Source: Nitrospira sp. CG24B (GTDB lineage Bacteria > Nitrospirota > Nitrospiria > Nitrospirales > Nitrospiraceae). From it: DNA of 64,000 bases. Below, piece by piece: positions 25,023 to 33,831 of this stretch. Each line of letters starts with the position of its first letter. Positions within the stretch are counted from its first letter, which is position 1. The DNA is taken from contig NEWS02000004.1 of NCBI GenBank assembly GCA_002869845.2, forward strand, positions 110,347 through 174,346, read 5' to 3'. A program made the translations under genes and the position numbers. The notes below the pieces were generated by a model that saw only the letters and a list, made by a program, of their open reading frames with translations, made no database searches and was not told where the DNA came from.

Positions 25023-26588
25023 ATGCTCCTTCTCGATTCGCAGCGGCTTGCGCAATTACGGGATGAATTTCGCCTCTCGATGCGGCGGCTGTTTGTTGAT
25101 CTATGCCGAGAAATGCATACCCACCACGCTGATCTGGCCAGAGAATTTGGGCTTCCGACCGGTTTCTTTGATCGCCTCCACTTCAGCCTCAAGCCGAATG
25201 CCTATTCCAACTGGAAAGTTGTCGGATGGATCGAGACGCTGAATGACCTCGTGTATCTCTTGGATGTACTCCGTCAGCTACAGAGTGAACAGGATCGGCA
25301 CGAGTTCGCAGCACAATTGTTGAACGAATGTCAGGAGAAGTTTTTTGAGCATGGCTATCTGGATGACCTCTTTCCCACGGGCCAACCTCAAGCGCGTGGA
25401 TTGGAGAAGCGCCTGTTCGCGCTGTGCCAGAGATTGGCACAGGAATTGACCCGGGAGGCCCTCTGGCTCGACCCGGCTGTAGCGGTGAAGTGGCTCCGTC
25501 AGCGGAAGATGAAGCGGTGGGATGTGCCAGGAATGCTCTCTGACAATTTCGAGCGCAGCGAAATTGCAGGAACCGTTTCCGTTGATACCTCGGGAGCCTG
25601 GTGCCAGGCGCCTAAGCAAGTCCCAGGTGCGTTACGCCAATCGGTAGGGCGTGTTTTGTTTCGAGTGGAGTCAACCGGCATCACGTTAAAGGCCGGTAAG
25701 GTTGTGTCACCAATCTGGTTGGATGGGGGGGGGGTAGGACGCTGGCAGTGGGCATACCATCCACCAATTGTTGCATCCCATAGCGGCGACGATTCCGTCA
25801 CCGTAGGGCCGACTCTTGTCTATGGGAAGAACCGCCAGCCACGAACAGTGAAGCCGACCGATCGACGACAGGTCGAACGGATCACCTGCGCATGGCAGAC
25901 CATCCAGCAGGCTTGGCAGGATGGACATGCTCTCCTAGACTTACTCACTTCTCGCATTATTCCGCTTCAGGCGAAGGGTGTGGTCAGTTTTAGTTATCGG
26001 CATCGCCCGGGGTTGTCATTCATCAACTGTTTTGATCGCGGCAACCTGGATTTGATTGACGACCTGATCCATGAGAACAGTCATCACCATTTGAATCTTC
26101 TGTTGCGAAAACATGTCATGTATCGTGGGGATCATAACCAGCAGATCTTCTACTCGCCATGGCGACGGAGCCTCCGACCGTTGCGCGGGATTCTTCACGC
26201 CACGTTCACGTTCACCATGGGTGCGCTCTTATTCCAGCGACTTTCGTCCTGGGCTTCGGGTCGAGGCGGAGCTGCGAGATGGACGCAGGCCGGTCTGACA
26301 CAGCGAGACTTGCAACGGGCTCGATTTCGCTGTCTGGAAGAAGTCGCCTCTGTCCAGTACTCGCTCCAAGACCTGCACTATGCCGATCACCATCTTGGGT
26401 GGCTGACCGGTTCAGGCCGGCGCTTGGTCGTGCAGCTCACCGAAGCAATTGAGCATGTCGAGCGTGAAAGTGAGCGATTCAAGCGCGAAGTGTCTCGTTC
26501 AGTGTTTAGATCGGCCCTGCGGAAACACAGTACAGAACTCCAACAAGCCCGCCAAGCCTATGGGCCGATGCGATTGCGTCCAACTTAA
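25023..26588 (+). CDS. HExxH-motif protein, putative aKG-HExxH-type peptide beta-hydroxylase
   Basis: The open frame runs from 24744 (614 codons), but the first ~93 codons look non-protein-like and no ribosome site is evident, so I start at ATG 25023 (521 residues). Near residue 350 is LIHENSHHHL, an HExxH metal site, followed by YSPWRRSLRPLRGILHATFTF. This HExxH plus SPWR..RP..G.LH pattern is that of the HEXXH-motif family, some of which are Fe/2-oxoglutarate peptide beta-hydroxylases acting on ribosomal peptides; others have unknown roles. No precursor-peptide gene is visible nearby. Divergent from rqcH. Membership is from motif recall. Confidence 0.65.
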   Translation: MLLLDSQRLAQLRDEFRLSMRRLFVDLCREMHTHHADLAREFGLPTGFFDRLHFSLKPNAYSNWKVVGWIETLNDLVYLLDVLRQLQSEQDRHEFAAQLLNECQEKFFEHGYLDDLFPTGQPQARGLEKRLFALCQRLAQELTREALWLDPAVAVKWLRQRKMKRWDVPGMLSDNFERSEIAGTVSVDTSGAWCQAPKQVPGALRQSVGRVLFRVESTGITLKAGKVVSPIWLDGGGVGRWQWAYHPPIVASHSGDDSVTVGPTLVYGKNRQPRTVKPTDRRQVERITCAWQTIQQAWQDGHALLDLLTSRIIPLQAKGVVSFSYRHRPGLSFINCFDRGNLDLIDDLIHENSHHHLNLLLRKHVMYRGDHNQQIFYSPWRRSLRPLRGILHATFTFTMGALLFQRLSSWASGRGGAARWTQAGLTQRDLQRARFRCLEEVASVQYSLQDLHYADHHLGWLTGSGRRLVVQLTEAIEHVERESERFKREVSRSVFRSALRKHSTELQQARQAYGPMRLRPT

Positions 26589-26806
26589 TCCACCTTGATT
26601 CTATCGTCTGTTCTTTTACTGAAAAAGAGGAGCAGGCAATAGCGCCATCTCACATCGGTGAGCGGATGTAACGGACCATCCTATTGATTAGCTTCCATCC
26701 CCAGGCCCTATGCCTGGAGAGTTGAGCGACGCCTGACGATCGAACATTCTATATTCCTTGACGATCGGTTTGTACGATGTAGACTCGACGGTAAGAGGTG
26801 AGGACT

Positions 26807-27388
26807 ATGCGTCAATTCAAGGTCACGCATGATGCGAAAGCTGTTCTCGTGGTGTGGTGGTGTCTCGTGACGATCGGTTCAGGTCTGATGGCCGTGGATG
26901 AAACGGCTGCCATTGAGAACGCAAAAACTATCAAGGTCGAAAAGCTGCTGACGCTGATTCGAGTCTCGGAGCTCGAGGCGGAATATGACGCGTTGACCCA
27001 GAAATATGTGAGCGAATATGAGCAACAAATAAGAAAGTCTATTGGGAGCACCTATTCCAATCTGACAGGTGAAAAAAAGAAGGAAATCGAACGGCTTCTT
27101 GACGCATTCTTGCAGGACATCAGAAAATCAATCGGGCAGGTTGAGTCCCTCCACGACCATTTGAAACAAGCCTATTCGAGAAGTTTCGGTGAAGAGGAAC
27201 TGGATCGCCTCATTGCGCACTATTCTTCCCCTGTAGGTGAAAAAGATGCAGGCATGAAGAAGAGTGCAGCTATCGAATACAACAAGATGTGGACGGAGCA
27301 ATTCATGAATCAATACAAGGCCCGAGTCGAGAAGCTGTTTCAGGTCGTCGCCGTGGTTGCAAAAGGCAAGGGAAAGCAGGGAGCGTAG
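26807..27388 (+). CDS. DUF2059-like exported protein
   Basis: A 193-residue protein with an N-terminal hydrophobic signal (AVLVVWWCLVTIGSGLMAV), then an all-helical, lysine- and glutamate-rich body. LDRLIAHYSSPVGEKDAGMKK resembles the conserved part of DUF2059 proteins, small periplasmic helical proteins of unknown role. ATG 26807 is preferred to the track's GTG 26798 because of the purine-rich GGTGAGG just before it. It ends 33 bases from the convergent PKD-domain gene. Confidence 0.6.
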   Translation: MRQFKVTHDAKAVLVVWWCLVTIGSGLMAVDETAAIENAKTIKVEKLLTLIRVSELEAEYDALTQKYVSEYEQQIRKSIGSTYSNLTGEKKKEIERLLDAFLQDIRKSIGQVESLHDHLKQAYSRSFGEEELDRLIAHYSSPVGEKDAGMKKSAAIEYNKMWTEQFMNQYKARVEKLFQVVAVVAKGKGKQGA

Positions 27389-27421
27389 CAGCCACGCTTG
27401 AGCCCGTAGAGTTTCATCCCA

Positions 27422-28501
27422 TTACGGTTCTACCGTCACATTCACAAACGCAGGCAAACTGTCTGCACCCTTCTTATCTGTCACGCGTAATTTAAAGCGA
27501 TACGTTCGTGGCTCCGAAACAACTGGTGCCAGGAAGGAGGCTTCGGAATTGTTGGCGTCGAGCAGCGAGACTTTGCTGCCACGCACTTGGTCCCAGCTAT
27601 AGTAGAGTGCTTCGCCTTCTGGATCACGGCTTTTGAGTCCGCTCAGTTTCACTCTGGATCCTGCCTTGACGGACTTGTTCGCTCCGGCATCGGCAACCGG
27701 TGGTTCGTTCGGCTCCTCATTCACATTCACGTCTACATCAAGTATGGCTTGTTTGCCGCAATTGGTGACGGTGATGGTGGCTTTGCCGTTGCCGACGATC
27801 TGTAAGAGGCCCCCCGGCAGGACTTTAATGACTTTTGGACTTGAAGACTCATAGTTCGTCCCGCTGGCCGGTGTGCTGATGCGCCGGGTGATGCCATCGG
27901 TAAAGTCGGCGACGACGGGAAGCTCAAAGACCTTACCCAGTGAATCGACATGGCCGAAGGCGGATGATTGTCCAGCCCGGCCCAGTTGCAAAGGCTTCTC
28001 CGTCTCGAAATCGATTGTGGTGAGAGCTGCAGATGGTTCCACCGTCACGATCACTTCATCGAAGACAGATCTGGGCCCTAATCGTCCACGAGAGATTTCG
28101 GCCACCGCCAGAAGACGCATCGGTCCAATGCGATCGTGCGGAACTTTGAGTGGGCCGCCAAAGGGTGGGCTCTGATCAGCTGATCCAATCAGCGCCACTG
28201 GCGCGACGATCGAACCGGTGGCCGTCGAATCATCTTGTTCTACTAGGGTATCGTCTTGTTCGCCGTACCAATAGTAGCGGACCTTCACGATACCGGTGTC
28301 CTTCCCAGGATCGACACGCGCGATCACGGTGCTTCCCGCAGTCAGGGTGGTCCCTGCTGCCGGGGTTGTGATGGTGAAGGCGAATGACTGCTCGATCAAA
28401 AAACTAGAGACAAGTGCAAAAGCTAAAAAGTTAGCAAGGAGGGGAGGGAAGAGGCGGTTCTCAAACTTTTCACTTTTCACTTTGAACTGTTTACGGTTCA
28501 C
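27422..28501 (-). CDS. Exported protein with C-terminal PKD/Ig-like domain
   Basis: A 359-residue protein starting at GTG 28501, two bases after the stop of the transporter gene; the longer track ORF would run through that gene. A signal-like segment (LLANFLAFALVSSFLIEQSFAF) is followed by two beta-rich parts and a C-terminal PKD-type domain (PPVADAGANKSVKAGSRVKL, LKSRDPEGEALYYSWDQ). Such domains mediate adhesion or protein contact outside the cell or in the periplasm. Its tight coupling to a KimA-like transporter is unexplained. Confidence 0.65.
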   Translation of the reverse strand: MNRKQFKVKSEKFENRLFPPLLANFLAFALVSSFLIEQSFAFTITTPAAGTTLTAGSTVIARVDPGKDTGIVKVRYYWYGEQDDTLVEQDDSTATGSIVAPVALIGSADQSPPFGGPLKVPHDRIGPMRLLAVAEISRGRLGPRSVFDEVIVTVEPSAALTTIDFETEKPLQLGRAGQSSAFGHVDSLGKVFELPVVADFTDGITRRISTPASGTNYESSSPKVIKVLPGGLLQIVGNGKATITVTNCGKQAILDVDVNVNEEPNEPPVADAGANKSVKAGSRVKLSGLKSRDPEGEALYYSWDQVRGSKVSLLDANNSEASFLAPVVSEPRTYRFKLRVTDKKGADSLPAFVNVTVEP

Positions 28502-28503
28502 GC

Positions 28504-30318
28504 TTATCGCGTCAGGTGATAGGGAACGTCGATGAGAATCACTCGATCTTTGAAGAGCAGTGCCGCTTTCAGCATCAGAGCCCGCTGATTGTGCAGGATG
28601 TTCTGCCACCACCTCGCCGGAAGAATTTCAGGGATCACGACGGTGATCCAGGCATCCGGGTCCTTCTCAAGCACTTCTTCAACGTAGTCCAACAACGATC
28701 CCAAGACTGAGCGGTAGGGCGAGGAGAGGGCAATCAAATTGACGCCACCTCCCCATTGAGCCCACTGCATTTTGACTTTGGCACTTTCTGCCGGGTCCAC
28801 GTCAACGAACACGGCGCGAATTTCACCGGGCCGGCTTCTCGCATAGTCCAACCCACGGATGACGGCGCGATTCAAGCCGCTGACCGGAATGATCACGATA
28901 TTGCGCCGCGGCAAGGGAGGGCGTTCACCCCGACGGTCCAGTGCGATCTGTTCGGTGACGGCCTTATAGTGCGAGCGAATCCCCTGAAACATGAGGAGGA
29001 GGACCGTGATGAGCAGGAAAACAATCCAGGCACCCTGCATGAACTTGGTGCTGGCGATGATAACCGTTGCGATGCCGGTCGTCACGGCGCCGACCCCATT
29101 GACAATCAGTTTTGTCTGCCAATGAGTCCCTTTCTTGACGAGCCATTGTTTCACCATCCCGGCTTGAGAGAGCGTGAATGACAGGAACACGCCGATGGCG
29201 TACAACGGAATCAGTGCGTGCGTATCACCTTCGAACACGACGAGCAGGAGGCAGGCGAGGAACCCCAGGATGATGATGCCGTTCGAGAAAACCAGGCGAT
29301 CGCCGAACGTGGCCATCTGATGGGGCATGAATCCATCGCGGGCCAGGATCGACGCCAAGTGTGGAAATCCCGCGAAAGCGCTGTTGGCCGCCAACACCAA
29401 CAAGGCCATGGTGCCGATCTGTATGGTGTAGTAGATGGGGCCAGTGCCGAACGTCACACGAGCCAGTTGGGAGACTACCGTTTCATCCACCTTGGCCAGG
29501 ATGCCATAGTGAAAGGCCATCCAGCTGATGCCCATGAACAGCGAAGCCAGGATGGTCGACATCCAGATCATGGTGGTTGCGGCGTTTTTTGATTCTGGTG
29601 GGCGAAAGGCTTTGACCCCGTTTGAAATGACCTCCATGCCGGTGACCGCCGAGCAGCCCGCCGCAAAGGCGCGGAGCACTAAGAATAGGGTTAGCGTTTC
29701 GGCCTCGACAGGGCTGGACGGGATAGAGGGTGCTCCAGCGCTGGATAACGATCGAACTGTTCCCACGACGACAAGAATGCCCAGTGCTCCGATGGCGAAA
29801 TAGGTTGGAATGGCGAAAAACTTGCCGGATTCTCGTACTCCACGGAGATTCATGACGATTATGAACAGAATGGCGACCAGTCCCAGGGCTTCTCGGTGGA
29901 TAAACAGACTTGGGATCGCCGAAGTCAGAGCGGCAATACCGGCTGCAACGCTGACGGCCACCGTTAAGACGTAGTCGATCATCAACGCTGCAGCCGCCAC
30001 CAGAGCCGGCCGGTCGCCCAGGTTCGTCCGTGCGACGACGTAGGCCCCGCCTCCTTCTGGATACTCGTAGATGATCTGGCGATAGGAGATGGTCAGGACT
30101 AACACGAGGAACAGAATCGCGAGACTGACGGGGATCGACCAGGTGACCGCTGCTGCTCCTGCGAGGATGAGCACCAGCAAGATTTCTTCCGTGGCATAGG
30201 CGACGGAGGAAATCGCGTTCGATGAGAAGATGGCAAGGGCGATCGTTTTAGAAAGCCGTTCGTGCCTTGCTTGGGCGGTCTTGAGAGGGTCGCCGACGAG
30301 CCAGCGCTTCAGAATCAT
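28504..30318 (-). CDS. APC-superfamily transporter, KimA/YdaO-like potassium uptake candidate
   Basis: A 604-residue membrane protein starting at ATG 30318 (MILKRWLVGDPLKT). The first part (LSKTIALAIFSSNAISSVAYATEEILL) closely matches the opening of B. subtilis KimA, a high-affinity proton-coupled K+ importer of the KUP/APC group. About 12 hydrophobic spans are followed by a ~150-residue soluble C-terminal domain (RRNIVIIPVSGLNRAVIRGLDYAR), which in KimA is the cytoplasmic regulatory part. An amino-acid permease role cannot be excluded. It forms an operon with the PKD-domain gene. Confidence 0.75.
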   Translation of the reverse strand: MILKRWLVGDPLKTAQARHERLSKTIALAIFSSNAISSVAYATEEILLVLILAGAAAVTWSIPVSLAILFLVLVLTISYRQIIYEYPEGGGAYVVARTNLGDRPALVAAAALMIDYVLTVAVSVAAGIAALTSAIPSLFIHREALGLVAILFIIVMNLRGVRESGKFFAIPTYFAIGALGILVVVGTVRSLSSAGAPSIPSSPVEAETLTLFLVLRAFAAGCSAVTGMEVISNGVKAFRPPESKNAATTMIWMSTILASLFMGISWMAFHYGILAKVDETVVSQLARVTFGTGPIYYTIQIGTMALLVLAANSAFAGFPHLASILARDGFMPHQMATFGDRLVFSNGIIILGFLACLLLVVFEGDTHALIPLYAIGVFLSFTLSQAGMVKQWLVKKGTHWQTKLIVNGVGAVTTGIATVIIASTKFMQGAWIVFLLITVLLLMFQGIRSHYKAVTEQIALDRRGERPPLPRRNIVIIPVSGLNRAVIRGLDYARSRPGEIRAVFVDVDPAESAKVKMQWAQWGGGVNLIALSSPYRSVLGSLLDYVEEVLEKDPDAWITVVIPEILPARWWQNILHNQRALMLKAALLFKDRVILIDVPYHLTR

Positions 30319-30776
30319 GACGTGATTATCGCACAAACTTCCTAGGGGGTGAATGTTCACATGCTCTCGACCATAGGGCGAAAGACTCTTGGCCGGGGCA
30401 ATTATATCTGTGATGACCACGCCCGCGCTTCCAAAATCGTTCCTCTGTTGGAAAAAATTCTAGGAGACAAGAAATGAAGTGGTTCTGGCTAAGGCAGTCG
30501 GCGCGCGACTCCGTGTAGTGGCGCAGAAACAATAGGTGCCCGATTCTCTTCTCACACCCTAGCCAGCGCTCAAAACGCAGAGGAATCCGGCTGGCTCCTA
30601 TACGGCATTTTGAATTAGTCGGACCTTCACGAGGTTGCAGGACAGGAATAGGCGTGTTCTCTAGAACGTAACGGTTTTGCAACCGCCTCCAATTGACCCG
30701 ACTCATCGAGTGATCCCCGTTGCGCTCATCTGATGGGAAATTTAGGCGAGAATGGATGCATAAGTCGTGACGTAGA

Positions 30777-30798
30777 GTTGCAGACAATTGTCTGCAAC
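30777..30798. repeat. Perfect 22-bp palindrome
   Basis: GTTGCAGACAA is followed immediately by its exact reverse complement TTGTCTGCAAC. It lies about 460 bases upstream of the KimA-like gene start and about 1 kb before rhlE. A dimeric regulator site or a small hairpin is possible. No T-run follows on either strand. Confidence 0.8.
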
Positions 30799-31537
30799 CA
30801 ATGCCCCTTCCAGGGAACTGACGGCATGACGAGCTTGAATATCTGAGCCTATTTCCAGTAGAGGAAGCTTTGAACGATGGATATGGGTATGCCTTCTCTT
30901 TTTACCGTGTACAGGTACGGTATCGCTTAAGTTGCTGTCACCTGTCGGGTCGGTATCTCCGCAGCCCTGGACTGAATGATTTCTTCCTCACGTCTGAAGA
31001 TTTGCTTGCCTTGGTCGTAGAACGCAAGCGAGTATCTTCTCCAAAGCTATGTCTCGCCAACGAAGCGACTTCGCGTCTGATGACGTCGATTGAGGATGTA
31101 TTGTCGACCGAATTGGGATCAGTCAACCCTAGAAGTTGCCAGCGGATTTTTGGTTTATGGGCTGACTTTTTCTTTCCTGCTTTTCGACTTTTCCAAACTG
31201 AAGCGAGATTCATGGAGCGTCCTCCTGTACAAACACGAAGCTCAAGTCAATGGCTGCCTGACAGAGAAACTCAATAGCTCTGATTCAGCTCCACTAATGG
31301 ACCTGCCAAGCTCTTTGGATGTCTGCCTCTACCATTCAGGTGAAGAAGCATCAGGTTGGTGATACTACACAGACTATCGTGCAACACTGGGAGTGAGTAC
31401 GAGGAGTGCACGGAGAGGACAATAGCGTATAAGGGATACTCTTATAACATGTAATTTGTGAAGGAGTCAAACCTCGCCACAGGGCTCATGGTGTAGGATT
31501 AGGCGACAAGGTGCACGACCTATCAATTATCTAGTCT

Positions 31538-31571
31538 CTCGTATCTATTGAAGACTCGTATCTATTGAAGA
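31538..31571 (+). repeat. 17-bp perfect tandem duplication
   Basis: CTCGTATCTATTGAAGA occurs twice with no bases between (31538-31554 and 31555-31571). It is non-coding and probably a recent slippage or short duplication event. Confidence 0.9.
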
Positions 31572-31772
31572 ACTGGTTGACGTCGGGATGGCCATGCTGT
31601 AAGGTAACACCACATTTACCTCGTGGTTGTCCGGCGAGGAGATGTTCAAACTATATCGGACTTCGCGATCGCATCGCGACCAGGTCCAGTTTGGAGTTGC
31701 ACCCTTCTCGGTTGTCTCTCCCCTCGGTTCTCTGATCCCGTCATAATGCGATCATACTGAAAGGATAACGTA

Positions 31773-33059
31773 GTGGATACGTCTGTTCACGCCAATTTTC
31801 ACGCCCTCGGTTTGTCCGAGGCGCTTCTCCGGGACCTGGCTGATGCCGGGTTCGCATCACCCACGCCCATTCAAGAACAAGCCATTCCGCCCGCGCTCGC
31901 TGGGCGCGATGTCATCGGATGTGCCCAGACCGGGACGGGAAAAACCGCAGCCTTTGTCATTCCAATCGTCGAACGACTCGCTGCATTGCCGAAGGGGCAA
32001 CCGCAGGCATTGATCTTAGCGCCAACCCGTGAGCTGGCATTGCAGACCCTGACGACGATTGAGAAACTTGGCCGGAGTCGGCGCATTTCCGCGACCGTCA
32101 TAGTTGGAGGCGCCGATATGCAAGCCCAAGTGCGAGGCTTACGACAGAGACCGGACATCTTGATTGCGACGCCTGGGCGTCTTCTGGATCACATGTGGAA
32201 CGGCACGGTTGTTTTGTCGTCCATGAAGATCTTGGTGTTGGATGAAGCGGATCGGATGTTGGATATGGGCTTTGCGCCTCAGATCAATCAGATTCTTGAC
32301 GCGTTGCCTGAAGAGCGACAGACTCTTCTCTTCTCGGCCACCTTGCCGACAGATCTGGCTCGATTGGTTCAAGCCAATGTGAACAATCCGGTGCGCGTCA
32401 TGGTCGCACCGTCTGCCACGACAGCCGATGGGGTCACGCAGGGGATCCATTACACCTCCCACGGCGAGAAGCCCGATCTTCTCTTGTCGTTATTGAAGGC
32501 CGATCAGGATACGGCTCTGGTGTTCACCAGGACGAAGCACCGTGCCGATCGGTTGGGGCGTATGCTGGGTAGCGCAGGCCATCGAGTGGCCGTGTTGCAT
32601 GGAGACCGGAGTCTCTCACAGAGGCGCGCCGCGCTAGAGGGTTTTAGACGTGGGTCATTCCGGGTGCTGGTCGCGACGGATATTGCTGCACGAGGGATCG
32701 ATGTCGCGAACATCGGCCACGTGATCAATTTCGATCTACCTAATTGCCCGGAAGATTACGTCCATCGTATTGGCCGCACGGCTCGAATGAAGACGACCGG
32801 CCGCGCCACAAGTTTTGTGACGGGCGAAGACCGGCAGCAACTTCGAGATATTGAGCGCCTCCTGGGACATGCAGTCCCGCTCGCGCCGGGAAGCGGAACT
32901 TCGTTGCCAGCAATTCATGGCGAGGATAGTCGGGCACATCGGGACGAGCGTTCCGCTCCAAGTCGCTCGAGGTTTGCCAACCGACACCGCCGTCCCAACT
33001 CCAGGGGAGATCACGCCGAACCATCCCCGCGCAGTGCCTCGCCTGCAATACGTGCATAA
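31773..33059 (+). CDS. rhlE: DEAD-box RNA helicase, RhlE type
   Basis: A 428-residue ATP-dependent RNA helicase. The motif series is complete: GFASPTPIQEQAIP (Q), AQTGTGKTAA (I), PTRELALQ (Ia), VLDEADRMLDMGF (II), SATLP (III), LVFTRTKHRADRL (IV) and HRIGRTAR (VI). The short, basic, low-complexity C-terminal tail (RSRFANRHRRPNSRGD) is typical of RhlE. It starts at GTG 31773 with AAGGA nearby. It probably acts in ribosome assembly or RNA turnover. A hairpin lies 27 bases after the stop. Confidence 0.93.
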   Translation: MDTSVHANFHALGLSEALLRDLADAGFASPTPIQEQAIPPALAGRDVIGCAQTGTGKTAAFVIPIVERLAALPKGQPQALILAPTRELALQTLTTIEKLGRSRRISATVIVGGADMQAQVRGLRQRPDILIATPGRLLDHMWNGTVVLSSMKILVLDEADRMLDMGFAPQINQILDALPEERQTLLFSATLPTDLARLVQANVNNPVRVMVAPSATTADGVTQGIHYTSHGEKPDLLLSLLKADQDTALVFTRTKHRADRLGRMLGSAGHRVAVLHGDRSLSQRRAALEGFRRGSFRVLVATDIAARGIDVANIGHVINFDLPNCPEDYVHRIGRTARMKTTGRATSFVTGEDRQQLRDIERLLGHAVPLAPGSGTSLPAIHGEDSRAHRDERSAPSRSRFANRHRRPNSRGDHAEPSPRSASPAIRA

Positions 33060-33085
33060 GTTTCGAAAGTAGTTCCCAAACGACC

Positions 33086-33114
33086 CCTCGTGAGATACTC
33101 TGTGTCTCACGAGG
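33086..33114 (+). terminator. Hairpin after rhlE, possible weak terminator
   Basis: CCTCGTGAGA (33086-33095) pairs perfectly with TCTCACGAGG (33105-33114) around a 9-base loop. No T-run follows, so termination would need Rho or be incomplete. The hairpin overlaps the annotated GTG start of the PilZ fragment, which would hinder its translation. Confidence 0.45.
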
Positions 33115-33371
33115 TGGATGTGGACCCGTCTTTACATGGCGTGCGAGTGGGCACTGAGGCATCGATCAAGCCCGGTGATCAGATCTCACTCACCCTTCAA
33201 TTACCAAATGACACTGTTCCTGCCGCAATCGCACTCGCCGTGGTCCGCCTGACCAAGGGTTTGGTCGATGGGCTAGCCCTCAAAAGGCTGGCTCTGCCGT
33301 TACGTAAATGGTTGACTGAATGCAACAAGGCTGCAGGCTTGGCGAAAGAGGAAACAATATGGAAGATCTAG
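33090..33371 (+). pseudogene. Truncated PilZ-domain fragment
   Basis: A 93-codon frame whose residues ~10-60 (VDPSLHGVRVGTEASIKPGDQIS) align by eye with the PilZ protein encoded immediately downstream. The D-x-S-x-x-G part of the c-di-GMP site is kept, but the N-terminal R-x-x-x-R half is missing, as a stop lies upstream in frame. Its start lies inside a perfect hairpin. It reads as a degenerate tandem paralogue; expression as a short binding-dead PilZ is possible but unproven. It overlaps the next gene by 13 bases. Confidence 0.55.
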
Positions 33372-33757
33372 ATTTGAAGGCCATCACCGGACAGAATACC
33401 CCACAATTACGCAAACACCCTCGCGTACGAGTGGCGGCTCCATTTCCTTGTTCATTGGCCCGCGTCGGTGTGACGAGGAAGGGGGCCGTCGAACAGGGGT
33501 TAGGGATAATTTTCGACGTGTCCACTAAAGGGGCACGTGTCATGACGGAAGCGGTGATTACGCCAGGAGACCGAATCGCTATGAATCTTCGGTTTCCAGA
33601 TCAGACAACAGCAATGGTCATCGAAGCCGCGACGGTTCGGTGGGGCAAAGAGTACACCTACGGCGTGGAGTTTGATGGACTCTCGGCAGCCACGAATCAA
33701 CATCTCCAGAGTGTCATCACACACCTCTCCCAGTCTGGGCCGGTGTTGACTGCCTAA
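33359..33757 (+). CDS. PilZ-domain protein, c-di-GMP-binding candidate
   Basis: A 132-residue single-domain protein. Both PilZ motifs are intact: RKHPRVRV (R-x-x-x-R near residue 19) and FDVSTKGARV (D-x-S-x-x-G near 57). ATG 33359 is chosen over the track's 33320 because AAAGAGGA lies about 6 bases upstream. It would bind cyclic di-GMP and relay it to a partner. It lies about 1.5 kb from a PilB-type ATPase that carries an MshEN-like region, another c-di-GMP-responsive module. Confidence 0.82.
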   Translation: MEDLDLKAITGQNTPQLRKHPRVRVAAPFPCSLARVGVTRKGAVEQGLGIIFDVSTKGARVMTEAVITPGDRIAMNLRFPDQTTAMVIEAATVRWGKEYTYGVEFDGLSAATNQHLQSVITHLSQSGPVLTA

Positions 33758-33831
33758 CTTTCACCTGCCACCTCGAGAGTGTTAAGCGTCCCCAACTGTA
33801 CTATGGGCTTTCAGCACGCACGGACTTGCCT

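Larger units (their letters stand above)
30319..31772 (+). other. Gene-poor interval with palindrome and tandem duplication
   Basis: About 1.45 kb without a gene I can defend. The ORFs 30870-31277 (+), 30938-31213 (-) and 31090-31362 (+) overlap each other, have no recognisable domain and carry cysteine- and arginine-rich, shadow-like composition. The interval holds a 22-base perfect palindrome (30777-30798) and a 17-base tandem duplication (31538-31571). It may be decayed coding DNA or a regulatory/ncRNA region; nothing in it is identifiable by eye. Confidence 0.5.

Noticed and set aside
30870-31277. 135-aa plus-strand ORF in the gene-poor interval
   Set aside because: It overlaps other frames on both strands, lacks a convincing ribosome site or domain, and its composition resembles non-coding translation.
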